From: a virus
Strand: one strand, 5' to 3'
DNA length: 29,225 bases
Virus record (IMG/VR): IMGVR_UViG_3300028045_000068
Span: 1-29,225 of that record
Part shown: positions 15,367-22,488 of the stretch, one piece after another
How positions within the stretch are numbered: the stretch's first letter is position 1
How the letters are laid out: the number at the start of each line of letters is the position of its first letter
Made by a program: the position numbers and the translations under genes
The notes under the pieces: model-generated
What the model was told of the DNA's origin: nothing
The model's database searches: none
What the model saw: the letters and a program-made list of their open reading frames with translations, nothing else

Positions 15367-15975
15367 ATGTCCTCCCTATTCGCAGACAGCGACGGCGCCT
15401 ACGCCTTCGAGATCGACGGCCACCGCTACACCGGCCACCTCCTCGAGGCGGACCAAGGCTTCGCGCTCGCCATTCGCCTCTCCTCCGCGCTCGTCGATCC
15501 GATCTGCGCCATCGTCGGCCCCCCGCTGCTCAAGGCGCTGGGCTCCCCGGAGCTCATCGCGTCGTTCCAGGCCGCCGCCGCGGGCGGGGACGAGGACTTC
15601 GTCGGGGCCTTCCTCGGGGCGGACGCTGGCGCGCTCGCTCAGGCTGCCGAGGCCATCGACCCGGGGCAGGTCGCCGGGGGCATCCGGCAGGTCCTGGAGG
15701 CCCTGGACCTCCCGACGGTGCGGGCCATCCTCGGCGAGACCTACCGCGACGGCCAGCCCCTCTCGGAGCTGCGCAGCTTCAACGCGGCCTTCCGCGGCAA
15801 CTACTCCGAGGCCTTCCGCGCCGCGGCCAAGGTGGCCCGGGGAAACGGCTTCCTGCCGGATCTCGCTACCATCGTCAGCTCCATCACCGCCGCGACGGGG
15901 AAGGGGAAGGCGGGGGCGGGCTCCGGGAGCGGCGTATCCGCCGCATCCTCGACCTCTCGGCGCGCTCCGGCGTGA
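15367..15975 (+). CDS. tail assembly chaperone (short product)
   Basis: This 202-residue protein lies between tube and tape measure, the constant position of tail assembly chaperones. It begins YAFEIDGHRYTGHLLEADQGF, a small beta domain, followed by Ala-rich helices and LSELRSFNAAFRGNYSEAFRAA, as in other chaperones of this group. The C-terminus (from about residue 176) is a low-complexity Gly/Ser/Ala tail, which is the frame-0 readout of the slippery region. A -1 shift there would replace the tail and fuse the protein to the downstream ORF. Such a pair coats the tape measure before tube assembly. The ATG has GGAG upstream. Confidence 0.8.
   Translation: MSSLFADSDGAYAFEIDGHRYTGHLLEADQGFALAIRLSSALVDPICAIVGPPLLKALGSPELIASFQAAAAGGDEDFVGAFLGADAGALAQAAEAIDPGQVAGGIRQVLEALDLPTVRAILGETYRDGQPLSELRSFNAAFRGNYSEAFRAAAKVARGNGFLPDLATIVSSITAATGKGKAGAGSGSGVSAASSTSRRAPA
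15897..15920 (+). promoter_or_regulatory. candidate -1 ribosomal frameshift site
   Basis: This purine-rich stretch contains GGGGAAG twice (15897-15903 and 15903-15909) and GGGGGCG (15912-15918), all with the GGG codon in the frame of the chaperone. On a one-base slip, GGG re-pairs perfectly. The -1 frame continues without a stop from here to 16145 and encodes the second chaperone part. A tight GCTCC/GGAGC hairpin follows. No ideal X XXY YYZ heptamer is present, so the precise slip position is uncertain. Confidence 0.5.
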
Positions 15976-15986
15976 ACTGGTGGACT

Positions 15987-16145
15987 ATGCGTCTCGCGAC
16001 CGTCCAGGGGCCTCACGGGGCCCGCGTTGACCCCGCCCTGCTGACCGCGGCTCGGCGGATGCCGTTCGCGTGGGCGCTGGAGGCGCACATCGCACAGGAC
16101 GCGCTCGACGAGGTCGCCGACATCCACCGCGAGGGGGCGTCGTGA
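15987..16145 (+). CDS. tail assembly chaperone second ORF (frameshift extension)
   Basis: The -1 frame relative to the chaperone is open across the slippery region and reads RRIRRILDLSARSGVNWWTM before the ATG at 15987, then a 52-residue segment with AARRMPFAWALEAHIAQDALDEVADI. Conserved-looking tryptophans and a helical acidic C-terminus are typical of the second part of frameshifted tail chaperones. I give the ATG-bounded segment; the biological product is more likely a fusion that starts at 15367 and changes frame near 15897-15920. Independent initiation at 15987 is less likely, since only a weak GGTGG lies upstream. The stop overlaps the tape measure start (GTGA). Confidence 0.6.
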   Translation: MRLATVQGPHGARVDPALLTAARRMPFAWALEAHIAQDALDEVADIHREGAS

Positions 16146-17758
16146 TCATCAAGGAGCTGCTCGCCCGGCTGGGCTTCGAGGTCGACGACCAGGGGTTGAA
16201 GGAGTTCAACCAGATCCTCGGCGAGGCCGCCAAGGGCATGGCCGCCGTCGTGGGCGCTGGCGTCGCCGCGGCCGGCGCGCTCGGCGCTGTGGCTGTGGCC
16301 ACCGCCAACGCGGGCGACCAGGCCGCCAAGGGTGCGCAGCGCACCGGCACGACGGTCGAGGAGTACCAGCGCCTGTCGTTCGCCGCCGAGAAGGCGGGCG
16401 TGAGCCAGCAGCAGCTCGAGGCCTCGCTCAAACTGGCGAACACCGCCATGCAGAAGGCCGCCCAGAACGGCGACGACTACATCACGACCACCAACGGCGT
16501 GCAGATCGCGATCAAGAACGCCGACGGGTCGCTGAAGAACCAGACCGAGCTCATGGAGGAGACCGCCGAAGCGGTGCAGAACGCCGAGAGCGCCACCGAG
16601 AAGCTCGCGATCGCCACGTCCATCTACGGGCAGGAGGTCGGCGCCCGGATGGTCCCGCTGCTCGACCTGGGCGCGGAGGGCATGGCCCGGCTCGGCGACG
16701 AGGCCGAGGCGCTGGGCATCGTGATGTCGGAGGAGTCCGCCAAGCAGGCGGAGACGTTCCTCGACTCGCTCACCGACCTCAAGGCCATCGCGACGGGCCT
16801 GCGCAACATCATCGGCGAGGCGCTGATCCCCGTGCTGCTCGACGTGGCATCGACGATCCGCGACTGGTTCCTCGCCAACTCCGACCTCATCAGGCAGGGC
16901 CTGGAACGCTGGGCGCGCGTCGTCGCCGAAGCGGTCGACGCCCTCGCCAACGGTGTGGTCGCTCTCATCGGGCTTTTCGATGAGTTCCGCGTCGTGGGCG
17001 CGGCCACCTTTGCGGCTCTCCTGGCGGGTGCGGTCGTGCTGGTGGGCGTGCTCACGGCGTCTGGCATCATCCCTCTGTGGGCGGCGTTCGCCATCGTCAT
17101 CGCGCAGGTCGTGGCGATCTGGACGGCGCTGGGCCTCATCGTCGAGGACGTGGTCGTCTACTTCCAGGGCGGCACGTCGGCCATCGGGGCGTTCTTCGAC
17201 AAGTTCCGCGAGTCCGACGGCATCCTGGGCAGCGTGGCCCGCGCCTTCGAGGCCCTGTTCGCGGTCGGCGGCGAGGTGCTCACCATGCTGGGCATCATCG
17301 GCGAGGCCTTCGGGGCGACCGGGGCGGACGGCTCTGGCGCGCTGGATCTGCTCGCGAACGTCGCGATCTTCCTCGTCGAGACCGCGCTCAAGCCGCTGGC
17401 GTTCGCGCTCGACGTCATCGCGCTCGGTCTGCAGGGCATGGCCGCGGTGATGAACGCGCTCGAGCCCATCGCCCGGCGGGTGTGGGCGGCCATCGCGCCG
17501 ATCGTCGCGGGCGCCGGCGCGCTGGCGGGCACGGTCGCGGGCTTCATCCCCGGCGCGGGCCCGGCCCCAGCGGCGGCGGCCCTCGCCCCGGCGGGCGCAG
17601 CAGCCCCGGCCGGCGGTGGCGGGGCAGGGGGCGGGACGTCCAACGTCACGAACAACTACCACGGGGCCACGCGCGAGGACATCGACGACGCGGTCTCCGG
17701 CAACGGCACGCAGCGCAACCGGGCGGCGATGTCCGAGTTCGCCAACGCGGAGGTCTGA
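16142..17758 (+). CDS. tape measure protein
   Basis: The 538-residue protein is Ala-rich and helical with several hydrophobic stretches, as expected for the tape measure that sets tail length and fills the tube. It begins ELLARLGFEVDDQGLKEFN, then a hydrophobic segment (AAVVGAGVAAAGALGAVAVA). The middle (about 285-345) has membrane-like segments such as FAALLAGAVVLVGVLTASGI. The C-terminus is Pro/Ala/Gly-rich. At about 0.15 nm per residue, a rule of thumb for tape measures, it predicts a tail near 80 nm. The GTG overlaps the chaperone stop; earlier in-frame starts would lie within the chaperone ORF. Confidence 0.9.
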   Translation: MIIKELLARLGFEVDDQGLKEFNQILGEAAKGMAAVVGAGVAAAGALGAVAVATANAGDQAAKGAQRTGTTVEEYQRLSFAAEKAGVSQQQLEASLKLANTAMQKAAQNGDDYITTTNGVQIAIKNADGSLKNQTELMEETAEAVQNAESATEKLAIATSIYGQEVGARMVPLLDLGAEGMARLGDEAEALGIVMSEESAKQAETFLDSLTDLKAIATGLRNIIGEALIPVLLDVASTIRDWFLANSDLIRQGLERWARVVAEAVDALANGVVALIGLFDEFRVVGAATFAALLAGAVVLVGVLTASGIIPLWAAFAIVIAQVVAIWTALGLIVEDVVVYFQGGTSAIGAFFDKFRESDGILGSVARAFEALFAVGGEVLTMLGIIGEAFGATGADGSGALDLLANVAIFLVETALKPLAFALDVIALGLQGMAAVMNALEPIARRVWAAIAPIVAGAGALAGTVAGFIPGAGPAPAAAALAPAGAAAPAGGGGAGGGTSNVTNNYHGATREDIDDAVSGNGTQRNRAAMSEFANAEV

Positions 17759-17761
17759 CCG

Positions 17762-18328
17762 ATGGGTGCTCCCCTCCGAATCGTGCGCGCGGACGGCGCC
17801 GTCTGGACCTTCGACGGCTTCCTCCGACCGCAGTACCAGCCCCGAGCCCGCTCCACCGACCACCCGGTCGAGGGCGGCGGCATGGTCACCGACAACATCG
17901 TCGTGCAGGCCCAGCGCGTGACGGTCGAAGGGGTCGTGACGGAGACGCCGTTCGAGGCCTACGGCCAGCCCACCGGGGTCGCGCGCCTCGACGCCGCGCG
18001 GGCGTTCCTCCACGGCGCCCAGGGCAACCTCGTGGACGTCCAGCTCCCGCTCGGCACGCTCTCGAGCTACTCGCTCAACGGCTGGACGCACGAGCAGAAC
18101 GGCCGCCGGTCGCTGCGGTTCCGGCTGGACCTGCGGGAGATCCAGGTCGTGCAGGCGGCGACGGTCGAGATCCCCGCCGACGCCCCGCGCCCGGACGTGG
18201 CCGCGGACGTGGCCGACGAGGTCGACGTGGGCGGCCAGCCCACCGAGGACGTGGATACCGAGGTCGAGGCCGACCAGGCGGAAGAGAACACCTCGACGCT
18301 CGCCGCCGTCTTCGGCGCCACGGAGTAG
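17762..18328 (+). CDS. Dit-like baseplate protein
   Basis: The 188-residue protein follows the tape measure by 3 bases. VWTFDGFLRPQYQPRARSTD, HPVEGGGMVTDNIVVQAQRVTVEGVVTETP form the pattern of Dit-like N-terminal domains in simple contractile tails, where the HPVE motif and alternating strands form the ring at the tail-baseplate junction. A helix follows (VARLDAARAFLHGA), then more strands. The last 45 residues are strongly acidic (DVAADVADEVDVGG and onward), probably a flexible tail. GAGGT precedes the ATG. Role is inferred from family and position. Confidence 0.8.
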   Translation: MGAPLRIVRADGAVWTFDGFLRPQYQPRARSTDHPVEGGGMVTDNIVVQAQRVTVEGVVTETPFEAYGQPTGVARLDAARAFLHGAQGNLVDVQLPLGTLSSYSLNGWTHEQNGRRSLRFRLDLREIQVVQAATVEIPADAPRPDVAADVADEVDVGGQPTEDVDTEVEADQAEENTSTLAAVFGATE

Positions 18329-18330
18329 CC

Positions 18331-18687
18331 ATGCCCGTCGAGATCCAGACCTACCCCGACGAGCCGAGCAGCGTGCAGACGGTCACCCTCGGGGGCACGC
18401 AGTACCGGCTCACGCTCACCTGGCGCGAGCGGACGCAGTCCTGGTACATGGACCTGCACACGGTCGACGACGTGGCCATCGCGCTCGGGCGCCGCCTCTC
18501 CCCCGGGCTCACGGTGCTGTACGCGCTCCAGCCGGCCGCGTGGGACGGCGGGGATATCCTCCCGTTCGGCCCCGACCCCTACGTCCAGAGCGACCTCGGC
18601 GGCGCGCTGCGCCTCTGGTTCTACACGGCCGCGGAGTTGGCGGCCATCACGACCCCGGCGGCGTCTGGGCTGCGCGTGACCCTGTGA
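18331..18687 (+). CDS. baseplate plug protein (Pam3 gp18-like / DUF6983-like)
   Basis: The 118-residue beta-rich protein begins IQTYPDEPSSVQTVTLGGTQYRL, followed by TWRERTQSWYMDLHTVDDV. This N-terminal pattern is characteristic of the small plug or hub-associated baseplate protein found between Dit-like and hub genes in simple myovirus baseplates. GGAG lies just before the ATG. Its stop overlaps the hub GTG (GTGA). The name is from memory of the family; position gives strong support. Confidence 0.72.
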   Translation: MPVEIQTYPDEPSSVQTVTLGGTQYRLTLTWRERTQSWYMDLHTVDDVAIALGRRLSPGLTVLYALQPAAWDGGDILPFGPDPYVQSDLGGALRLWFYTAAELAAITTPAASGLRVTL

Positions 18688-19496
18688 GCAGGTTCCTCCG
18701 CGAGGTCTACCTGGACATCGGGTCGCCCGGCACGACGGGCAAGCGGTACCGCGGGCTGCGCATCCGGGCCACGGTCAAGATGAGCAGCACGAGCACGCCG
18801 AACGAGGCGCAGGTCGAGCTCTACAACCCGTCGCCCGACACCATCACGCTCGCCCAGCGCACCGGGATCCGGTTCCGCCTGTGGGCCGGCTACGGGTCGT
18901 CGGCTGCGCTCGTGTTCCAGGGCGACGCGGTGCCGGGGGGCATCAAGATCACGCCCCCGGGCCGGGACCCCACCCGCGTGCTCCGCGCCGAGCTCCAGGA
19001 CGGCGGGCGGGCCTACCGCACGTCGCAGGTCGCGCTCAGCTTCGCCAAGGGCGTCGCCATGTCCACCGTCTACGGGCAGGTCGCCACGGCGATGGGCCTC
19101 GACGCGGGCCAGGTGCAGCTCGCCGACGCGCTCACCCTTCCCACGGGGCTCACGTTCGCCGGGCCCGCCCGGGAGCTGCTCGGGCGCCTGGCGGCCATCA
19201 GCGGGGCCGGGGCCTCCATCCGCGACGGGGCGCTCTACGTCGTGACCCAGGGCGGCGCCACGAAGGAGCGCGCGCCGCTGCTCACGCCGGCCACGGGCCT
19301 CATCGGCTCGCCCTCGCAGAAGGACGACGGCCGCGTCGAGGTCAAGGCCCTGCTGGACCCCGCGATCCGCCCGCTCCGCCCGTTCCGCGTCGAGTCGGCC
19401 CGGGTCACCGGGGAGTTCGTGGCCGAGGACGTGACCTACCGCATCGACAGCCGGGGGCAGGAGTTCTATGCGGTGGCGACGGGACGGCCGCGGTAG
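18684..19496 (+). CDS. baseplate hub protein (gp27-like)
   Basis: The 270-residue protein starts with REVYLDIGSPGTTGKRYRG and LRIRATVKMSSTSTPNEAQVE, typical of hub proteins in which strands form a tail-tube-like barrel. FRLWAGYGSSAALVFQGDAV and LQDGGRAYRTSQV follow. The C-terminal half contains LGRLAAISGAGASIRDGALYV and a final EDVTYRIDSRGQEFYAV. The hub connects the tube to the spike. The next gene, the spike, is on the opposite strand, which is unusual. The stop codon TAG is embedded in an inverted repeat shared with the stop of that minus-strand gene. Confidence 0.78.
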   Translation: MSRFLREVYLDIGSPGTTGKRYRGLRIRATVKMSSTSTPNEAQVELYNPSPDTITLAQRTGIRFRLWAGYGSSAALVFQGDAVPGGIKITPPGRDPTRVLRAELQDGGRAYRTSQVALSFAKGVAMSTVYGQVATAMGLDAGQVQLADALTLPTGLTFAGPARELLGRLAAISGAGASIRDGALYVVTQGGATKERAPLLTPATGLIGSPSQKDDGRVEVKALLDPAIRPLRPFRVESARVTGEFVAEDVTYRIDSRGQEFYAVATGRPR

Positions 19497-19518
19497 GGCG
19501 AGCAATCCCCCGCCCTAC
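19493..19518. terminator. bidirectional stem-loop carrying both stop codons
   Basis: GTAGGGCG (19493-19500) and CGCCCTAC (19511-19518) are perfect inverted repeats of 8 bases with a 10-base loop. The left arm contains the plus-strand hub stop TAG (19494-19496). The right arm contains the complement of the minus-strand spike stop TAG (19515-19517). It therefore lies exactly at the convergent gene ends and may end transcription in both directions. No long T-runs flank it. Confidence 0.6.
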
Positions 19519-20213
19519 TCCGCCTGCACCTTCGCCGCCCCCGCCGCTGCCGGCCACGCCGTAAGCGCCGCCGAGAACGCGGCCGAGAACGCGGACCATT
19601 GCGCCACGTCCCCGATAGCCCCGGCTGCCGTCGACCCGGCGAGCACCGCGGCCTCCAGCGTCTCCAGGTCGGTCGTGACCTCGGGCTGCAACGCCACCGC
19701 CGAGGCCGCCGCCGCGCTGCCCAACTTGATCGACGAGGCGAACGCGACCAGCGCGGCCGGGTCGTGCATGTCTGCCGGCGCGGTCGCGGCGACGTGCAGA
19801 GCCCCGGGCAGGATGAAGGCGTCGGAGTAGTCGTGGCGCCGCGGGTCTGACGGCTCGGTGGCGTCGCCCCCGGTCTCCAGCCACTCGGCGATGCTCCGCT
19901 CCGCGACGAGCACGGCGACGGTGTCGCCTGCGGCGAGCGGCCAGGTGATGGCGATGCCCGCGCCCGCCCCGGGGAAGATCACCGGGCACCCGGTGAGCGG
20001 CGGCACCCGGAAGCACTCGTCCACGCCGCCCTCGCCCATCCGGCGGTTGCAGGGGATGAGGCGGACGGTGGCCCGCGGGGGGCTCGAGGTCGCGTCGTAG
20101 CTCACGACGGTGGCGACGGACATCGTGTGGATGCCGCCCGCGACGGCGCGCGCGAGCGCCCGGTAGACGTCGCCATCCCGCGGCTCGGTGGTCGGCAGGC
20201 TCCCGGCGCCCAT
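19515..20213 (-). CDS. baseplate spike protein, Gp138 N-terminal-like
   Basis: This minus-strand 232-residue protein matches the Gp138 N-terminal OB-fold-like spike family: SVATVVSYDATSSPPRATVRL (32-52), FRVPPLTGCPVIFPGAGAG (68-86), ITWPLAAGDTVAVLVAERSIAEWL (89-112), and DPRRHDYSDAFILPGAL (123-139). The spike sits at the tip of the hub and pierces the host envelope. The C-terminal 90 residues are Ala-rich and helical or low complexity, unlike the beta-helix seen in longer spikes. It is the second gene of a two-gene minus-strand unit, overlapping the wedge gene by 1 base (TGATG). Confidence 0.8.
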   Translation of the reverse strand: MGAGSLPTTEPRDGDVYRALARAVAGGIHTMSVATVVSYDATSSPPRATVRLIPCNRRMGEGGVDECFRVPPLTGCPVIFPGAGAGIAITWPLAAGDTVAVLVAERSIAEWLETGGDATEPSDPRRHDYSDAFILPGALHVAATAPADMHDPAALVAFASSIKLGSAAAASAVALQPEVTTDLETLEAAVLAGSTAAGAIGDVAQWSAFSAAFSAALTAWPAAAGAAKVQAE

Positions 20214-20614
20214 CAGCAGGTCGCCCCGATGACCCAGGGCGCCGCGACGAACGACTCGGGCACGCCCCCGCCGCCGACGGAGACGACGAGCGGCACCACG
20301 CCGGCCTCGGTGAGGATGTCCCCGGTGATGGTCGACGAGGTCCCGCTCCGCGTCATGGCGAGCGTCTGGACCTGGAGCACGCCGGGCACGCCTTCGATCT
20401 CCTGCCGGATGCGCGCGAGCGCCACGTCCGTCGGGAACGGCTTGGTGCCGAGCCAGTCGAGCCAGGGGAGGCCGTCCGACTGCCGGAGCACCCAGTCGCC
20501 GAGCACCTGCTGGAGGCGTAGCCGGATGCGCTGCCCGACCAGTTGGTCGCCGGAGACGAGCGCCGTGCGGGGCCGCAGGTCGAGGTCATCGGTGAGCAGA
20601 GCGTCGGCGGTCAT
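20213..20614 (-). CDS. gp25-like baseplate wedge / sheath initiator
   Basis: This minus-strand 133-residue protein has the gp25/DUF2634 pattern: TALVSGDQLVGQRIRLRLQQVLGDWVL (17-43), DGLPWLDWLGTKPF (47-60), ALARIRQEIEGVPGVLQVQTL (65-85), with a beta-rich C-terminus. In contractile tails gp25-like proteins join the hub and wedges and start sheath assembly. There is no ribosome site before the ATG; a -10 box (complement of 20621-20626) ends 6 bases upstream, indicating a leaderless mRNA. It is first in the minus-strand pair. Its orientation opposite to all neighbours is the main structural oddity of the window. Confidence 0.8.
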   Translation of the reverse strand: MTADALLTDDLDLRPRTALVSGDQLVGQRIRLRLQQVLGDWVLRQSDGLPWLDWLGTKPFPTDVALARIRQEIEGVPGVLQVQTLAMTRSGTSSTITGDILTEAGVVPLVVSVGGGGVPESFVAAPWVIGATC

Positions 20615-20620
20615 GGTCGC

Positions 20621-20651
20621 AGGGTATCACCCGCAGGACCCCGGCGTGCAA
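20621..20651 (-). promoter_or_regulatory. predicted minus-strand leaderless promoter for wedge-spike pair
   Basis: On the minus strand, TACCCT (complement of 20621-20626) lies 6 bases before the wedge ATG at 20614. Candidate -35 hexamers are TGCACG at an 18-base spacer (20645-20650) and TTGCAC at a 19-base spacer (20646-20651). The latter is the exact complement of the plus-strand -35 proposed for baseplate J, so the two promoters may overlap back to back. Confidence 0.5.
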
Positions 20652-20674
20652 CGGGCGCCCGCGCGCGCTACCAT
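20646..20674 (+). promoter_or_regulatory. predicted leaderless promoter for baseplate J operon
   Basis: GTGCAA (20646-20651), a 17-base spacer and TACCAT (20669-20674) end 6 bases before the ATG at 20681, which has no ribosome binding site. The spacer contains the palindrome CGGGCGCCCG (20652-20661) followed by alternating GC, a possible operator. The promoter would restart plus-strand transcription after the inverted spike-wedge pair. Confidence 0.55.
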
Positions 20675-20680
20675 AGCGCC

Positions 20681-21877
20681 ATGCCGACCACCGGGATCAC
20701 CGACGCGGGCTACACCGCCCCGCGCGCCGCCGACTACCTCGCGGACATCCGCGCGGCCATCAACAACCGGCTGGTCGCGCTCGGGCTCACCCCGCTGGCG
20801 ACGGCGGATTGGGATCGGGACGTGGTCTACGGGCTGCTCTCCGCGGTCCTCGCCACCGAGCTCGGTAGCCTCGCGCAGGCCACCCAGGGCCTCGTCGACG
20901 CCCGGTCCATCACGGCGGCCACGGGTTCGGCGCTGGACACCATCGGCGTGATCCGGGGCATCGCCCGCAACGGCGCGACCGCCTCGACGGCGACGGTGAC
21001 CATCACGGGCACCGTGGGCCGCGTCTTCCCGGCCGGCGGCCTGTTCCAGGGCGGCGGCACCGACGACCTCGCGCAGTGGATCACGTCGGCGGACGCCACG
21101 GTCGGGGCGGGCGGCACGGTCGACGTGGCCGTCGTCTGCACCGTCGAGGGCGCCACCGCGGCGGCCATCGGCGAGATCGACACGGTCGTGACCGCGGTGG
21201 ACGGCATCACGGCGGCCACGAACGCCGCCGCGGCGACGGTCGGCCGGGACGTGGAGACGGACGCCGACTACCGGGTCCGGCTCCAGACCACGCAGTCGGC
21301 GAGCGGGGCGGCCTCGGCCGGCTCCCTTCGGTCGGCGCTCCTCGCCCTCGACTACGTCACCGGCGCCGTCGTGGTCGAGAACGCCAGCGGCGCGAGCGTG
21401 ACCGGCCGGGGTATCACCACCCCGGCCCACGCGATCACCGTGGTCATCGCCCCCAGCACCGTCACGACCGCGCAGCAGACCGCGATCGCGGAGGTCATCT
21501 ACGGCAAGACCGCGGCCGGCATCCAGGCGAGCGGGGCCGACGTCTCCGCGACGGTGACCGGCGGCGACGGGCTGTCGAAGACCATCGCCTACGACCTCGC
21601 CGACGCCCTCGCGGTGACCGTGGCCTGCACCGTCACGCTGGACGCCGGCTATGTGCTCGGCGACGTGTCGGACCCCATCAACACCGCGGTCACGGCGCTG
21701 TTCGCCACGCTCAACGTCGGCGACAAGCTGGCGCTCCTCGACGTCTACGCCGCGATCGCCACGGTGGCCGGCGTCGAGGACGTCACCGCGCTCACGCTCA
21801 ACGGCGGGGTCGTGACCATCGTGCCCGACCTCGACGAGGTCGCGACCCTGTCGGGGACCGTGTCGGTGTCGACGTGA
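20681..21877 (+). CDS. baseplate J-like wedge protein
   Basis: The 398-residue protein belongs to the baseplate J (gp6/Mu gp47-like) family. The N-terminal helix bundle (YLADIRAAINNRL, VVYGLLSAVLATELGSLAQAT) is followed by the repeat-like beta domain with GTVGRVFPAGGLFQ and AIGEIDTVVTAVDGITAATN, then ETDADYRVRLQTTQSASGAAS, the family signature near residues 190-210. ALLALDYVTGAVVVENAS and the C-terminal LNVGDKLALLDVYAAIATVAGVEDV complete the match. It forms the outer wedge that holds fibres. The ATG at 20681 is set by the leaderless promoter. The stop overlaps the next GTG (GTGA). Confidence 0.88.
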   Translation: MPTTGITDAGYTAPRAADYLADIRAAINNRLVALGLTPLATADWDRDVVYGLLSAVLATELGSLAQATQGLVDARSITAATGSALDTIGVIRGIARNGATASTATVTITGTVGRVFPAGGLFQGGGTDDLAQWITSADATVGAGGTVDVAVVCTVEGATAAAIGEIDTVVTAVDGITAATNAAAATVGRDVETDADYRVRLQTTQSASGAASAGSLRSALLALDYVTGAVVVENASGASVTGRGITTPAHAITVVIAPSTVTTAQQTAIAEVIYGKTAAGIQASGADVSATVTGGDGLSKTIAYDLADALAVTVACTVTLDAGYVLGDVSDPINTAVTALFATLNVGDKLALLDVYAAIATVAGVEDVTALTLNGGVVTIVPDLDEVATLSGTVSVST

Positions 21878-22479
21878 CCGCGCTGGGCTCGACCTGGCAG
21901 CACGAGACCGACCGCGGCTACGTCGCGCTCCGGCAGCTCCCCGGGCTCCTGCAGTCGCTCCCCGGCTGGCAGGCGATGGTCAAGGGCCTGGCGGTCGGCA
22001 CGCAGGCGCTCGAGGACGACCTCTGGGCGCTGACCGACGAGACCATCGACACGGCCATGGGCGGGTTCCTCGACGAGTGGGGCGCGCTGGTGGGCGAGGC
22101 CCGCGGGGCGCTCAACGACAGCGACTACCGCCGCTTCATCAAGGCGCGGATCCTGGCGACCAACACGACCGGGGCGCGCGACGAACTGCTGGAGATCCTG
22201 CGGGTGGCGTCCAACGCCCTGCAGGTCATCCACCACGACCAGTACCCGGCGCACTTCACGCTGACCTATTTCCGTGCCTCGTGGCTCGCTACGCCGGTCA
22301 CCGATCGCCTCGTCCGCCTGATGCTCGACGCCAAGCCGGCCGGGGTCGGGCTTACGCTGGTCGAGGCGTTGGAGATCCCGCTGGGCATGTCGGGCGCCTC
22401 GGCCATCACCGTCGGCCCGCTGTCGGGTCCAGGCACCGGCGGCGGCGTGCTGTCGCGCCTCATCTACCGGACCCCGTAG
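21874..22479 (+). CDS. tail protein I / gp48-like baseplate protein (DUF2612- or DUF2313-like)
   Basis: The 201-residue protein follows baseplate J with a GTGA overlap, the constant place of tail protein I-type baseplate components. It has GLLQSLPGWQAMVKGLAVGTQALEDD at the start and FLDEWGALVGEARGALND, then DYRRFIKARILATNTTGARDELLEIL around residues 86-112, typical of the DUF2612-like group. A beta segment (HFTLTYFRASW) and a helix (VTDRLVRLMLDAKPAGV) close the domain. The C-terminus is Gly-rich. It probably links wedge and tail fibres. Confidence 0.78.
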   Translation: MTALGSTWQHETDRGYVALRQLPGLLQSLPGWQAMVKGLAVGTQALEDDLWALTDETIDTAMGGFLDEWGALVGEARGALNDSDYRRFIKARILATNTTGARDELLEILRVASNALQVIHHDQYPAHFTLTYFRASWLATPVTDRLVRLMLDAKPAGVGLTLVEALEIPLGMSGASAITVGPLSGPGTGGGVLSRLIYRTP

Positions 22480-22488
22480 GAGTTCCCC

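Noticed and set aside
19497-20680. Site-specific invertible segment with flanking inverted repeats
   Set aside because: The repeat GTAGGGCG/CGCCCTAC is confined to one border, no matching copy was seen near 20650, and no invertase gene is in the window.
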